DNA of 15,564 bases. It comes from JBOGEB01 sp050743125. GTDB lineage: Bacteria; Actinomycetota; Nitriliruptoria; Euzebyales; Egibacteraceae. This document shows, piece by piece, positions 1 through 6,513 of the stretch. The first letter of the stretch is position 1, and every line of letters starts with the position of its first letter. The notes under the pieces were generated by a model that did no database searches, was not told the origin of the DNA, and worked only from the letters and a program-made list of their open reading frames with translations. The position numbers were made by a program, and so were the translations under genes. The stretch is taken from contig JBOGEB010000092.1 in NCBI GenBank assembly GCA_050743125.1, forward strand, positions 1-15,564, given 5' to 3'.

Positions 1-28
1 GGTTTCGGCGGCAAGGGCCGCCGAAACC
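1..28. terminator. Perfect 12-bp inverted repeat (candidate terminator after fbiC)
   Basis: GGTTTCGGCGGC at 1-12 and its exact reverse complement at 17-28 enclose a 4-base loop (AAGG), giving a very stable GC-rich hairpin. It lies about 105 bases beyond the minus-strand fbiC stop. No T-run follows on either strand, so a classical intrinsic terminator is not proven; T-less hairpin terminators are plausible in high-GC actinobacteria. The window edge prevents seeing whether another gene converges on it. Confidence 0.5.
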
Positions 29-136
29 GCGCTCCGCTCCGCTCCGCCCACAGGGCAGGGCCGCGGTTCTCAAACACGTCGCGAGGGCCGCCCAAACCGC
101 GCTTCGCGCTTCGCACGCCCGGCTGTCGTGTTCTCA
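14..136. repeat. Diverged tandem duplication beyond the fbiC stop
   Basis: The block at 14-37 (AGGGCCGCCGAAACCGCGCT then CCGC) recurs at 84-107 with two mismatches, 70 bp apart. A second shared word, GTTCTCA, is at 66-72 and 130-136, 64 bp apart. On the minus strand this reads as two diverged units, each beginning TGAGAAC (the first contains the fbiC stop) and ending in GGTTT-GGCGGCCCT. No gene is seen in 1-133. Confidence 0.55.
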
Positions 137-2719
137 GTTGCGGAGGCGGTAGCGGATGCCGTCGGGCTCGATGCGCGAGTAGTCGGTCGTGCGCTCGGCG
201 GGGACGCGGCCGGCGGCGAGCGCGAGGGCACGGAGAGTCTCCGGGTCCTGCCGTACGCCGTGGTCAGCACCGGCCATCCGCGAGATCGTTTCCTCCATCA
301 ACGTGCCACCCAGGTCGTTCGCGCCGGCGCGGAGCAGGAGCTGCGCGCCCTCCATGCCTACCTTCACCCACGAGAGCTGGACGTTGTCGATCGCGCCCTG
401 AAGCACGAGCCGCGCGACCGCGTGGACGCGGATTGTGTCCTCGAACGCCGGGCCCGGCCGCGCCACGCCCGCGAGGTAGATCGGCGCCTGCCGGTGGATG
501 AACGGGAGCGGCACGAACTCGGTGAAGCCGCCTGTCCGTTCCTGGAGGCGGCGGAGCAGGTGGAGGTGCGCCGCCCAGTGGGCAGGTGAGTCGACGTGCC
601 CGTACATCATCGTCGATGAGCTGCGGATGCCGAGCTCGTGCGCCGTGGTCACGACCTCGATCCACGCGTCAGCCGGCAGTTTTCCCTTCGTGAGCACCCA
701 GCGGATCTCGTCGTCGAGGATCTCTGCGGCGGTTCCGGGGATCGTGTCGAGTCCCGCCCCCTTCGCCTCGGCCAGCCACTCGCGGATCGAGATGCCCAGC
801 CGGGCAGCGCCGTTGGCCACCTCCATCGGTGAGAACGCGTGGACGTGCATCCGCGGAACGCGGTCCTTCACCGCCCGAACGAGCGCGAAGTAGTAGTCGC
901 CGCCGAGGTCGGGATGGATGCCTCCCTGCATGCAGACCTCGGTCGCGCCCCACTCCCAGGCCTCCTGCGCCCGGTCGGCGACCTGGTCGAGCGTGAGGAA
1001 GTACGCGTCGGGGTCGTCACGGCGTTGAGCGAACGCGCAGAACCGGCAGCCCGTGTAGCAGATGTTCGTGAAGTTGATGTTGCGGTTGACGACGTACGTC
1101 ACGACCTCGCCGACCCGGGCGGCGCGCACGGCGTCGGCGGTCTGGATCAGCGCGTCGAGTTCGGCTCCGGTGACGGTGAGCAGCTCCAGCGCTTGCTCCT
1201 GGGTAGGGACCCCACCACGCTCTGCGGCGCGTAGCACGTCTCGGATCTCGGCTCGAACGGGCTGTGTCGACTGGGCTCCGCTGAGGGCGGGTGGATGGGG
1301 GAGGTTGGCGTGGTCGGGCGGGGAACATTGGCGTGGTCCGACACGGTCCGGGTTTTGGCTCGAGGCTTCGGCGGCGATCAGGACGGTGTCGCCGTACACG
1401 TCCTGCGCATCCGCCCGGAACCGTTCCGCTCTCCTCAAGGCGTCCACCCCCTGGCCGGCCACCGCGCCGAGCCAGCGCCCGTCGTCGCCGACCGGCCCGA
1501 CGCTCGGGTCGGGGTCCTGCCATGCCTGGCCGGACGGCTTCAAACCCGCTACCGCCAGTCCCTGCGCATCGGCCAGCGCCGTCACCGGCCCGCGCATCCG
1601 ACCTGCCAGCCAAGGGTCGGGGCGGCGGACGTACTCGGGGTAGACGCAGAGCCGCTCAACCAGCTCGTGGCCGGCTGCGGCGGTGCCCGCGGCCAGGACG
1701 TCAAGATGCGGCCACGGATACTCGGGGTTCACGTGGTCGGGGGTGACCGGCGAGACACCGCCCCAGTCGTCGATGCCCGCTCCGACGATCGTCTCGACCT
1801 CGGCGGGCGAGAGGTTGGGCGGGGCTTGGAGATGCACCCGGACAGGCAGCACCAGCCGCGCGACGGCGATCGTGGCGAGCAGCTCGTCCCTGCTGGGCTC
1901 CGGCTGGTTCCGCATCGCCGTGTCGGGCTTCGCGCGGAAGTTCTGGACGATCACCTCTTGGACGTGGCCGTACCGGCGGGCGGAGGCCGCCAGCGCGAAC
2001 AGCGACTCGGCACGCTCACGGTCGGTCTCGCCGATCCCGATCAGGATGCCGGAGGTGAACGGGATGGACAGTCGCCCCGCGTCCTCGATCGTCCGCAGCC
2101 GGACCGCTGGATCCTTGTCCGGGCAGTTCCAGTGCGCTTGCCCCTTCTCCAGCAGCCGCCGGGACGAGGACTCGAGCATGATTCCCATCGACCCGGACAC
2201 CTGCTTCAGCGTGGACAGCTCCGTCCAGGTCATGACGCCCGGGTTGAGGTGGGGGATGAGGCCCGTCTCCTCGAGCACCTGGATCGCGACCGCGCGCAGG
2301 TACTCCAGCGTGCTCACAAAGCCGCGGGCGGCGAGCCAGGAGCGGGCTGCCGGGTAGCGCTGCTCGGGGCGGTCGCCCAGGGTGAACAGCGCCTCCTTGC
2401 ATCCCGCGACCTGCCCGGCCCGGACGACTTTCAGGACCTGCTCGGGTGACAGATACGCCGGGCCCTTGGGCGGCCAGGCGAACGTGCAGTACCCGCAGGT
2501 GTCCCGGCACAAGTGGGTGAGCGGGACGAACACCTTCCGGCTGTAGGTGACCCGCGTGCCGAACGCGCCGTCACGGACGCGCGCCGCGATCGCCATGAGG
2601 CGCGCCAGGGCGGCACCCCGAGCGCCGAGCAGCCACGTCGCCTCGCTCACGGAGAGCGACTTGCCGGCGTCGGCGCGGGCGAGCGCGCGGCGGAGGCCCG
2701 CAGGCAGGTCACCGGTCAT
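134..2719 (-). CDS. fbiC: FO synthase, fused CofG-CofH (FbiC), radical SAM
   Basis: This enzyme makes 7,8-didemethyl-8-hydroxy-5-deazariboflavin (FO), the F420 chromophore, from tyrosine and 5-amino-6-ribitylaminouracil. At 861 residues it matches the usual FbiC length. The N-terminal CofG half carries the radical SAM CxxxCxxC cluster at C71, C75 and C78 (CRDTCGYC). The C-terminal CofH half, from about residue 490, carries C554, C558 and C561 (CYTGCRFC). The linker at about 452-488 is Pro-rich and includes a 24-bp tandem repeat. The ATG start is preceded by a GGGGGA run directly against it, too close for a normal Shine-Dalgarno, so translation may be leaderless or coupled to the permease that ends 18 bp upstream. 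The gene fusion is typical of actinobacteria; archaea and cyanobacteria usually keep cofG and cofH separate. Confidence 0.97.
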   Translation of the reverse strand: MTGDLPAGLRRALARADAGKSLSVSEATWLLGARGAALARLMAIAARVRDGAFGTRVTYSRKVFVPLTHLCRDTCGYCTFAWPPKGPAYLSPEQVLKVVRAGQVAGCKEALFTLGDRPEQRYPAARSWLAARGFVSTLEYLRAVAIQVLEETGLIPHLNPGVMTWTELSTLKQVSGSMGIMLESSSRRLLEKGQAHWNCPDKDPAVRLRTIEDAGRLSIPFTSGILIGIGETDRERAESLFALAASARRYGHVQEVIVQNFRAKPDTAMRNQPEPSRDELLATIAVARLVLPVRVHLQAPPNLSPAEVETIVGAGIDDWGGVSPVTPDHVNPEYPWPHLDVLAAGTAAAGHELVERLCVYPEYVRRPDPWLAGRMRGPVTALADAQGLAVAGLKPSGQAWQDPDPSVGPVGDDGRWLGAVAGQGVDALRRAERFRADAQDVYGDTVLIAAEASSQNPDRVGPRQCSPPDHANLPHPPALSGAQSTQPVRAEIRDVLRAAERGGVPTQEQALELLTVTGAELDALIQTADAVRAARVGEVVTYVVNRNINFTNICYTGCRFCAFAQRRDDPDAYFLTLDQVADRAQEAWEWGATEVCMQGGIHPDLGGDYYFALVRAVKDRVPRMHVHAFSPMEVANGAARLGISIREWLAEAKGAGLDTIPGTAAEILDDEIRWVLTKGKLPADAWIEVVTTAHELGIRSSSTMMYGHVDSPAHWAAHLHLLRRLQERTGGFTEFVPLPFIHRQAPIYLAGVARPGPAFEDTIRVHAVARLVLQGAIDNVQLSWVKVGMEGAQLLLRAGANDLGGTLMEETISRMAGADHGVRQDPETLRALALAAGRVPAERTTDYSRIEPDGIRYRLRN
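1293..1340 (-). repeat. Two 24-bp tandem units in the FbiC interdomain linker
   Basis: On the plus strand the units 1293-1316 and 1317-1340 both end in TTGGCGTGGTC followed by G or CG, with G-rich variable 5' halves. They encode roughly residues 461-476 of FbiC, in the stretch joining the CofG and CofH halves. The reading frame is kept because 24 is a multiple of three. This looks like linker growth by slippage or duplication. Confidence 0.6.
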
Positions 2720-2728
2720 TCCCCCTGC

Positions 2729-2734
2729 ACAGTA
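2729..2734 (-). promoter_or_regulatory. Possible -10 (TACTGT) for fbiC
   Basis: Reading the minus strand, TACTGT ends 9 bases before the fbiC ATG, inside the 18-bp gap after the permease stop. It fits the TAnnnT pattern seen before other genes here, which would give an almost leaderless fbiC transcript. No -35 box is visible and the spacing is longer than in the other examples, so this is weak. Confidence 0.25.
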
Positions 2735-2737
2735 CCG

Positions 2738-4141
2738 TCATCCGACGCCGAGCAGCCGGCGGATCGGGTCGACGGCGAAATAGATGACGAACAGCACGCT
2801 CGAGGCGGCCATCATCCAGTGCACGTCACGGAAGCGGCCGGTCGTGAGCGTAATGGCGGTGTAGGAGACGAAGCCCCAGCCGATGCCGTCGGTGATCGAG
2901 GAGGTGAACGGCATCACGATCACCGTGAGGAACGCGGGGATCGCGATCGCGTAATCGTCCCAGGGCAGCTCACGGGTCACTGACATCATGAGGAACCCGA
3001 CGAGGATGAGCGCTGGCGCGGTCGCCTCTGGCGGGATCACGCTCGCCAGAGGCGACACGAACAGCGCGGCAAGGAACCCCACCCCGGTCACGACGCTCGC
3101 GAGCCCGGTCCGTCCGCCCTCGGAGATGCCGCTCGCGGACTCGATGTAGGTCGTCGCGCTGGAGGCCGAGGCCGCCCCCCCGACCGCAGCGGCGACGGAG
3201 TCGACGAGCAGCACGCGGTTCATTCGCGGGAGGCGGTCCTGCTCGTCGAGAAACCCACCCTCGTTCCCGAGCGCAATCGCCGTGCCCATCGTGTCGAAGA
3301 AGTCCGCGAGCATGAGGGTGAACACCGCGAGCGCCGCAGAGGTCAGTCCGAGCTTCGGGAGGAAGCCGAACGAGAAGCCGCCGAGCAGCGAAAAGTCCGG
3401 CGCGGCCACGACCCGCGACGGCAGCCGCGCCGTGTCCGGCCCGACGCTCGACCACAGGCCCCCGCCCAAAACGGCGTTCACGACGGTCGCGAGCACGGTC
3501 GTCCCGACGATGCCGACCAGCAGCGCGCCCTTTGTCCGCCGCGCGACGAGCAGCGCGCTGAACAGCAGCCCGATCACGAATACCCCGATCCTGGCCGTGC
3601 CGACCGGGGCGCGGGTGAGCAGCGGACCGCCCTGCGGCCCGCGCACGATGATCCCGGAGTTTGCGAACCCGATGATCGTGATGAACAGCCCGATCCCGGC
3701 GCCGATCGCTTTCTTGAGCTCGACCGGGATCGCGTCCGCCACGGCCTCGCGGAATCCGGTGAGCACAAGGATCGTGATGATGACGCCCTCGGCGACGACG
3801 ACCCCCATCGCCTCGGGGAACGACAGACCCTGGCCGGCGACGAGCTGGAGCGCCACGACCGCGTTGAGGCCGAGACCGCTCGCGATCGCGAACGGGTAGT
3901 TCGCGACCAGCCCCATCGTGATCGTCATGACCCCGGCGACCAAAGCGGTGACGGTGAGGACCGCGTTGAACGGCAGCCCGTCAGGGACCGAGCCGAGGAT
4001 CGCTGGATTCACGAACAGGATGTAGGCCATCGTCATGAACGTGGTGACGCCAGCGATCACCTCCGTCCGCACGTCGGTGCCGCGCTCGCCCAGCCGGAAC
4101 GCCCGCTCGAGCAGGCCCGCCGCCTTAGTACCCCGCGGCAT
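2738..4141 (-). CDS. NCS2-family purine permease (AzgA/PbuG-like)
   Basis: This is a polytopic inner-membrane permease, probably for hypoxanthine, guanine or adenine uptake with protons. From the chosen start it has 467 residues, near the family norm. Family landmarks are the N-terminal ERGTDVRTEVIAGVTTFMTM stretch, the FFDTMGTA motif, the NEGGFLDEQDRLPRMNR loop, and TTYIESASGISEGGRTG at about 328-346. The frame stays open upstream to 4345, but homology to the family begins only at LLERAFRLGERG, so ATG 4139-4141 (MPRGTKAAGLLERAF) was preferred; ATG 4169-4171 is an alternative. Neither has a convincing Shine-Dalgarno. The start lies inside a degraded copy of the repeat element described at 4127-4302. 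fbiC follows 18 bp downstream, so the two are probably co-transcribed. Substrate is inferred from family only. Confidence 0.9.
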   Translation of the reverse strand: MPRGTKAAGLLERAFRLGERGTDVRTEVIAGVTTFMTMAYILFVNPAILGSVPDGLPFNAVLTVTALVAGVMTITMGLVANYPFAIASGLGLNAVVALQLVAGQGLSFPEAMGVVVAEGVIITILVLTGFREAVADAIPVELKKAIGAGIGLFITIIGFANSGIIVRGPQGGPLLTRAPVGTARIGVFVIGLLFSALLVARRTKGALLVGIVGTTVLATVVNAVLGGGLWSSVGPDTARLPSRVVAAPDFSLLGGFSFGFLPKLGLTSAALAVFTLMLADFFDTMGTAIALGNEGGFLDEQDRLPRMNRVLLVDSVAAAVGGAASASSATTYIESASGISEGGRTGLASVVTGVGFLAALFVSPLASVIPPEATAPALILVGFLMMSVTRELPWDDYAIAIPAFLTVIVMPFTSSITDGIGWGFVSYTAITLTTGRFRDVHWMMAASSVLFVIYFAVDPIRRLLGVG

Positions 4142-4302
4142 AAATACGCTGGCATTCGAGCGACCCTGCATCCACGCTCGCCGCGTTGCGCCTCGCTTAC
4201 AGACGACCTCCGGGTATGCGCGCTCGGCGCGCCTTGCGAGCGCGGCGCAGGGCCGCTCTCGGTGCGTCACGTAACGCACCGCCCGGCGGAGTACTTGGTC
4301 TG
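4127..4302 (-). repeat. Degraded third copy of the 163-195 bp repeat element
   Basis: Read on the minus strand, this region aligns along most of its length with the tandem elements at 11086-11443. Shared blocks in order are CCAAG, CACCGAG, a 17-base spacer, CTCGCAAGGCGCG, AAGCGA, GCAACGC, GGATGCAGG, CGAATGCCA and TTT near the end. GGCATTCG at 4151-4158 and CCTTGCGAG at 4232-4240 are the clearest plus-strand anchors. The terminal inverted repeats are eroded (AGT-CCGCG is still visible at 4127-4137). The copy points into the NCS2 gene and overlaps its first codons. Boundaries are approximate. Confidence 0.6.
4261..4280. promoter_or_regulatory. 20-bp palindrome in the divergent NCS2/cofD intergenic region
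   Basis: GGTGCGTCACGTAACGCACC has perfect 7-bp arms (GGTGCGT / ACGCACC) around a near-palindromic CACGTA core; 18 of 20 positions are symmetric. It sits about 120 bp from the permease start and 90 bp from the cofD start. A dimeric repressor site is one reading; an RNA hairpin belonging to the degraded repeat element is another. Confidence 0.4.
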
Positions 4303-4356
4303 GGTGGCCATGTCCGCCCTTCCTCACGCTGCGGTCCTCAAGCAATGACGGGCCCG

Positions 4357-4362
4357 TAGGCT
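4357..4362 (+). promoter_or_regulatory. Leaderless-type -10 (TAGGCT) for cofD
   Basis: TAGGCT lies 7 bases before the cofD ATG at 4370. A -10 hexamer at this spacing places the transcription start at or next to the start codon, as is common for leaderless actinobacterial mRNAs. No Shine-Dalgarno precedes the ATG, and no -35 is evident. This supports 4370 as the start and thus translation of the N-terminal repeats. Confidence 0.5.
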
Positions 4363-4369
4363 ATGGCCC

Positions 4370-5464
4370 ATGTTGCAGCCACCGCCGTCCGGCTCTGGGT
4401 CGCAGCCACCGCCGTCCGGCTCTGGGTCGCAGCCACCGCCGTCCGGCTCTGGGTCCCAGCCACCGCCGTCCGGCTCTGGGTCGATCGTGGCCCTCGCTGG
4501 TGGGATCGGTGCGGCCCGGTTCCTCCGCGGCCTGGTCCGGGCAACCACCCCGGCTGGCCTCACGGTGATCGCGAACACCGGCGACGACCTGCGCCTGCAC
4601 GGCCTGCCGGTCAGCCCCGACCTCGACACGATCACGTACACGCTCGGCGGTGGGGTGCATCCCGAGCAGGGCTGGGGTCGCGCTGACGAGACGTTTGCCG
4701 TCGCGGGCGAGCTGCGGGACACCTATGGCCGGCAGCCGTGGTTCGCGCTCGGTGATCGGGACATCGCGACGCACCTCGTCCGTCTCGAGGTGCTGCTCGG
4801 CGGCGGCACGCTGTCCGAGGCCACCCGCGTGATCACCCAGGCGTGGGGCCTGGGCTTCCGGCTGCTGCCGATGACCGACGACCCCGTGGCGACCCACATC
4901 CGCACGGTCGACGGGCGTGAGCTGGGATTCCAGGAGTGGTGGGTCGGCGAGCGCGCGGAGTCCGAGGTCGCCGAGGTGTGGCTGTCCGGCGCCGCTGCGG
5001 CCCGGCCGGCGCCGGGAGTACTCGAGGCGATCGCCGAGGCCGACGCGGTGCTGCTGTGCCCGTCCAACCCCGTCGTGTCGATCGGGACGATCCTTTCCCT
5101 GCCCGGTGTCCGCGAGGCGCTCGTCCAGGCCACGGTCGTCGGCGTCTCGCCGATCGTCGGGGGCCGGGTAGTTCTCGGCATGGCCGACCGGCTGCTGCGA
5201 GCAACTGGCACCGCGGTATCGGCGCTCGGCGTCGCTGAGCGCTACGCGGACTTCCTCGACGGCTGGGTCATCGACCATGCCGACGCCGCGCTGAAATCGG
5301 CGATCGCGGGCCTGGGCGTCCGTGTGGCGGTCACCGACACGATCATGGACCGGGTCGAGGTGGCGGAGGCTCTCGCGCGCGTTGCGCTGGAGTTGGCCGG
5401 CGTGAGCGCGGGTGAGGGTGGGCGCGCAGCGACCGCTGGAAAGGGCGAGGAGCTATCTGATTGA
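4370..5464 (+). CDS. cofD: 2-phospho-L-lactate transferase (CofD/FbiA) with N-terminal repeat tail
   Basis: CofD/FbiA joins the phospho-lactyl (or phosphoenolpyruvyl) group to FO, giving F420-0 or its dehydro form. The 364-residue protein shows the family's nucleotide-binding start LAGGIGAARFLRGL at 41-54, then NTGDDLRLHGLPVSPDLDT, LGGGVHPEQGWG, LGDRDIATHLVR and CPSNPVVSIGTILSLPGV. Residues 3-38 are four perfect copies of QPPPSGSGS, absent from ordinary CofD proteins, which start just before the glycine-rich loop. A start at GTG 4487 would remove them, but it would also remove the conserved first strand (IV of SIVALAGG) and has no clear ribosome site. The stop overlaps the cofE TTG by 4 bp, so the two are translationally coupled. 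No CofC/FbiD guanylyltransferase is encoded in the window to supply its substrate. Confidence 0.95.
   Translation: MLQPPPSGSGSQPPPSGSGSQPPPSGSGSQPPPSGSGSIVALAGGIGAARFLRGLVRATTPAGLTVIANTGDDLRLHGLPVSPDLDTITYTLGGGVHPEQGWGRADETFAVAGELRDTYGRQPWFALGDRDIATHLVRLEVLLGGGTLSEATRVITQAWGLGFRLLPMTDDPVATHIRTVDGRELGFQEWWVGERAESEVAEVWLSGAAAARPAPGVLEAIAEADAVLLCPSNPVVSIGTILSLPGVREALVQATVVGVSPIVGGRVVLGMADRLLRATGTAVSALGVAERYADFLDGWVIDHADAALKSAIAGLGVRVAVTDTIMDRVEVAEALARVALELAGVSAGEGGRAATAGKGEELSD
4376..4483 (+). repeat. Four 27-bp tandem repeats at the 5' end of cofD
   Basis: Units run 4376-4402, 4403-4429, 4430-4456 and 4457-4483, each beginning CAGCCACCGCCGTCCGGCTC and ending TGGGTCG. They are identical except for one base (G to C at 4456). 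The near-identity indicates recent expansion by slippage, and copy number probably varies between strains. In frame they encode Q-P-P-P-S-G-S-G-S, a flexible, disordered tail. Confidence 0.97.
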
Positions 5465-6465
5465 TCGAGATCTTCGGCGTCGAGGGCCTGCCGGAGATCG
5501 GACCGGACGACGACCTCGCGGCGCTCATCACCGCCGTTGCCGACCTGCGCGACGGCGACGTCGTCGTGGTCGCGCAGAAGGTGGTGAGCAAAGCCGAGGG
5601 CGCATTCGCCGAGGTCGAGCCCGGCGAGGACCGGACCACCGCCCGGCGCCGCCTCGCGCGCCGGGAGGCCGCCCGCGTCGTCGCCGACGCCCCGTCCGCG
5701 CTGATCGTCCAGACCGCGCACGGGCTGGTCTGCGCGAGCGCGGGGATCGACGCGTCGAATGTCCCGGACGGCCGGCTCACCCTCCTCCCTCAAGACCCCG
5801 ACGCGAGCGCCAGGCGCTTGCGGGCGCGGCTGGCCGCGCTGGCCGGGGTGCGGGTCGCGGTGATCGTGGCCGACACGTTCGGCCGGCCCTGGCGGGTCGG
5901 TCAGACCGACGTGGCGATCGGCGTCGCCGGGCTCCACCCGATCCGTGACGAACGTGGGGGACTCGACCGGCAGGGCGTGCCGTTGCAGGTCACCCAGGTC
6001 GCGGTCGCCGATGAGCTCGCCGGTGCGGCGGACCTCGTCCGGCGCAAGGCTGACGGAGTGCCGGTGGTCGTCGTTCGGGGCGTCGACCTCGAGTCGGACG
6101 CGGTAGCGGGCGCGCGCCTGCTCGTCCGACCTGCCGAGGACGACTTGTTCCCGCACGGCCGCGGCTGGCTGGCGGATGCGCTCGCGGCTCGCGGGGATCC
6201 TGGACACGGCGCCCGGCCCGGCCCGCCCTCGCTAGAGGACCTCGCCCGCGCGGTCGCCGCCGCCGAGGCGCTCGGAGATGGGTTCGCTGCCGTGACCGAG
6301 AAGGACGGCGCGCTCCACGTCCGGGCGCTTGATCAGCGTCCGGAGGCCCTGGTCGCCGCCGGCGCTGCGGCGGGTGCCCTCGTGGCTGCGCTGCTCGACC
6401 TCGGCTACGACGCGCGCTACCGGTCCGCGGACGACGCTGTCGCGGTGGTCGAAGTCCGTCGCTAG
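5461..6465 (+). CDS. cofE: Coenzyme F420-0:L-glutamate ligase (CofE) with novel C-terminal extension
   Basis: CofE adds glutamates to F420-0 using GTP. Residues 1 to about 241 form the CofE domain: VVVVAQKVVSKAEG (35-47), GIDASNV (95-101), VADTFGRPWRVGQTDVAIG (136-154) and the RKADGVPVVVVRG stretch (195-207). The start is TTG at 5461, overlapping the cofD stop as TTGA, with GAGGAG at 5447-5452 eight bases upstream. The protein is 334 residues, longer than stand-alone CofE (about 250) but far shorter than actinobacterial FbiB, whose C-terminal nitroreductase-type domain is about 200 residues. The extra 93 residues (242-334) have an alternating strand/helix look (FAAVTEKDGALHVRAL, an Ala-rich helix, then YRSADDAVAVVEV) and I do not recognise them. 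Confidence 0.94.
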   Translation: MIEIFGVEGLPEIGPDDDLAALITAVADLRDGDVVVVAQKVVSKAEGAFAEVEPGEDRTTARRRLARREAARVVADAPSALIVQTAHGLVCASAGIDASNVPDGRLTLLPQDPDASARRLRARLAALAGVRVAVIVADTFGRPWRVGQTDVAIGVAGLHPIRDERGGLDRQGVPLQVTQVAVADELAGAADLVRRKADGVPVVVVRGVDLESDAVAGARLLVRPAEDDLFPHGRGWLADALAARGDPGHGARPGPPSLEDLARAVAAAEALGDGFAAVTEKDGALHVRALDQRPEALVAAGAAAGALVAALLDLGYDARYRSADDAVAVVEVRR

Positions 6466-6473
6466 CGGTGCAT

Positions 6474-6479
6474 TAGACT
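6474..6479 (+). promoter_or_regulatory. Possible -10 (TAGACT) for the DUF3105 gene
   Basis: TAGACT lies 9 bases after the cofE stop and 34 bases before the chosen GTG start at 6514, predicting a leader of about 28 bases that contains the Shine-Dalgarno. No -35 box is evident. It would allow expression separate from the F420 genes. Confidence 0.35.
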
Positions 6480-6513
6480 GCGGCCGTCCGCACGCCAGAT
6501 GCAGGAGCCGTCC

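Noticed and set aside
1295..2449. Long plus-strand open frame (384 codons) opposite fbiC
   Set aside because: Arg/Gly/Pro-rich translation with no motifs; it is a high-GC shadow of a well-supported gene.
4142..4345. N-terminal extension of the NCS2 permease to 4345
   Set aside because: The upstream in-frame residues are Arg-rich, unlike the family, and come from the degraded repeat; homology starts shortly after ATG 4141.
4142..4369. Purine riboswitch ahead of the NCS2 permease
   Set aside because: The conserved core and loop-loop sequences of the purine aptamer are absent; the visible structure matches the repeat element instead.
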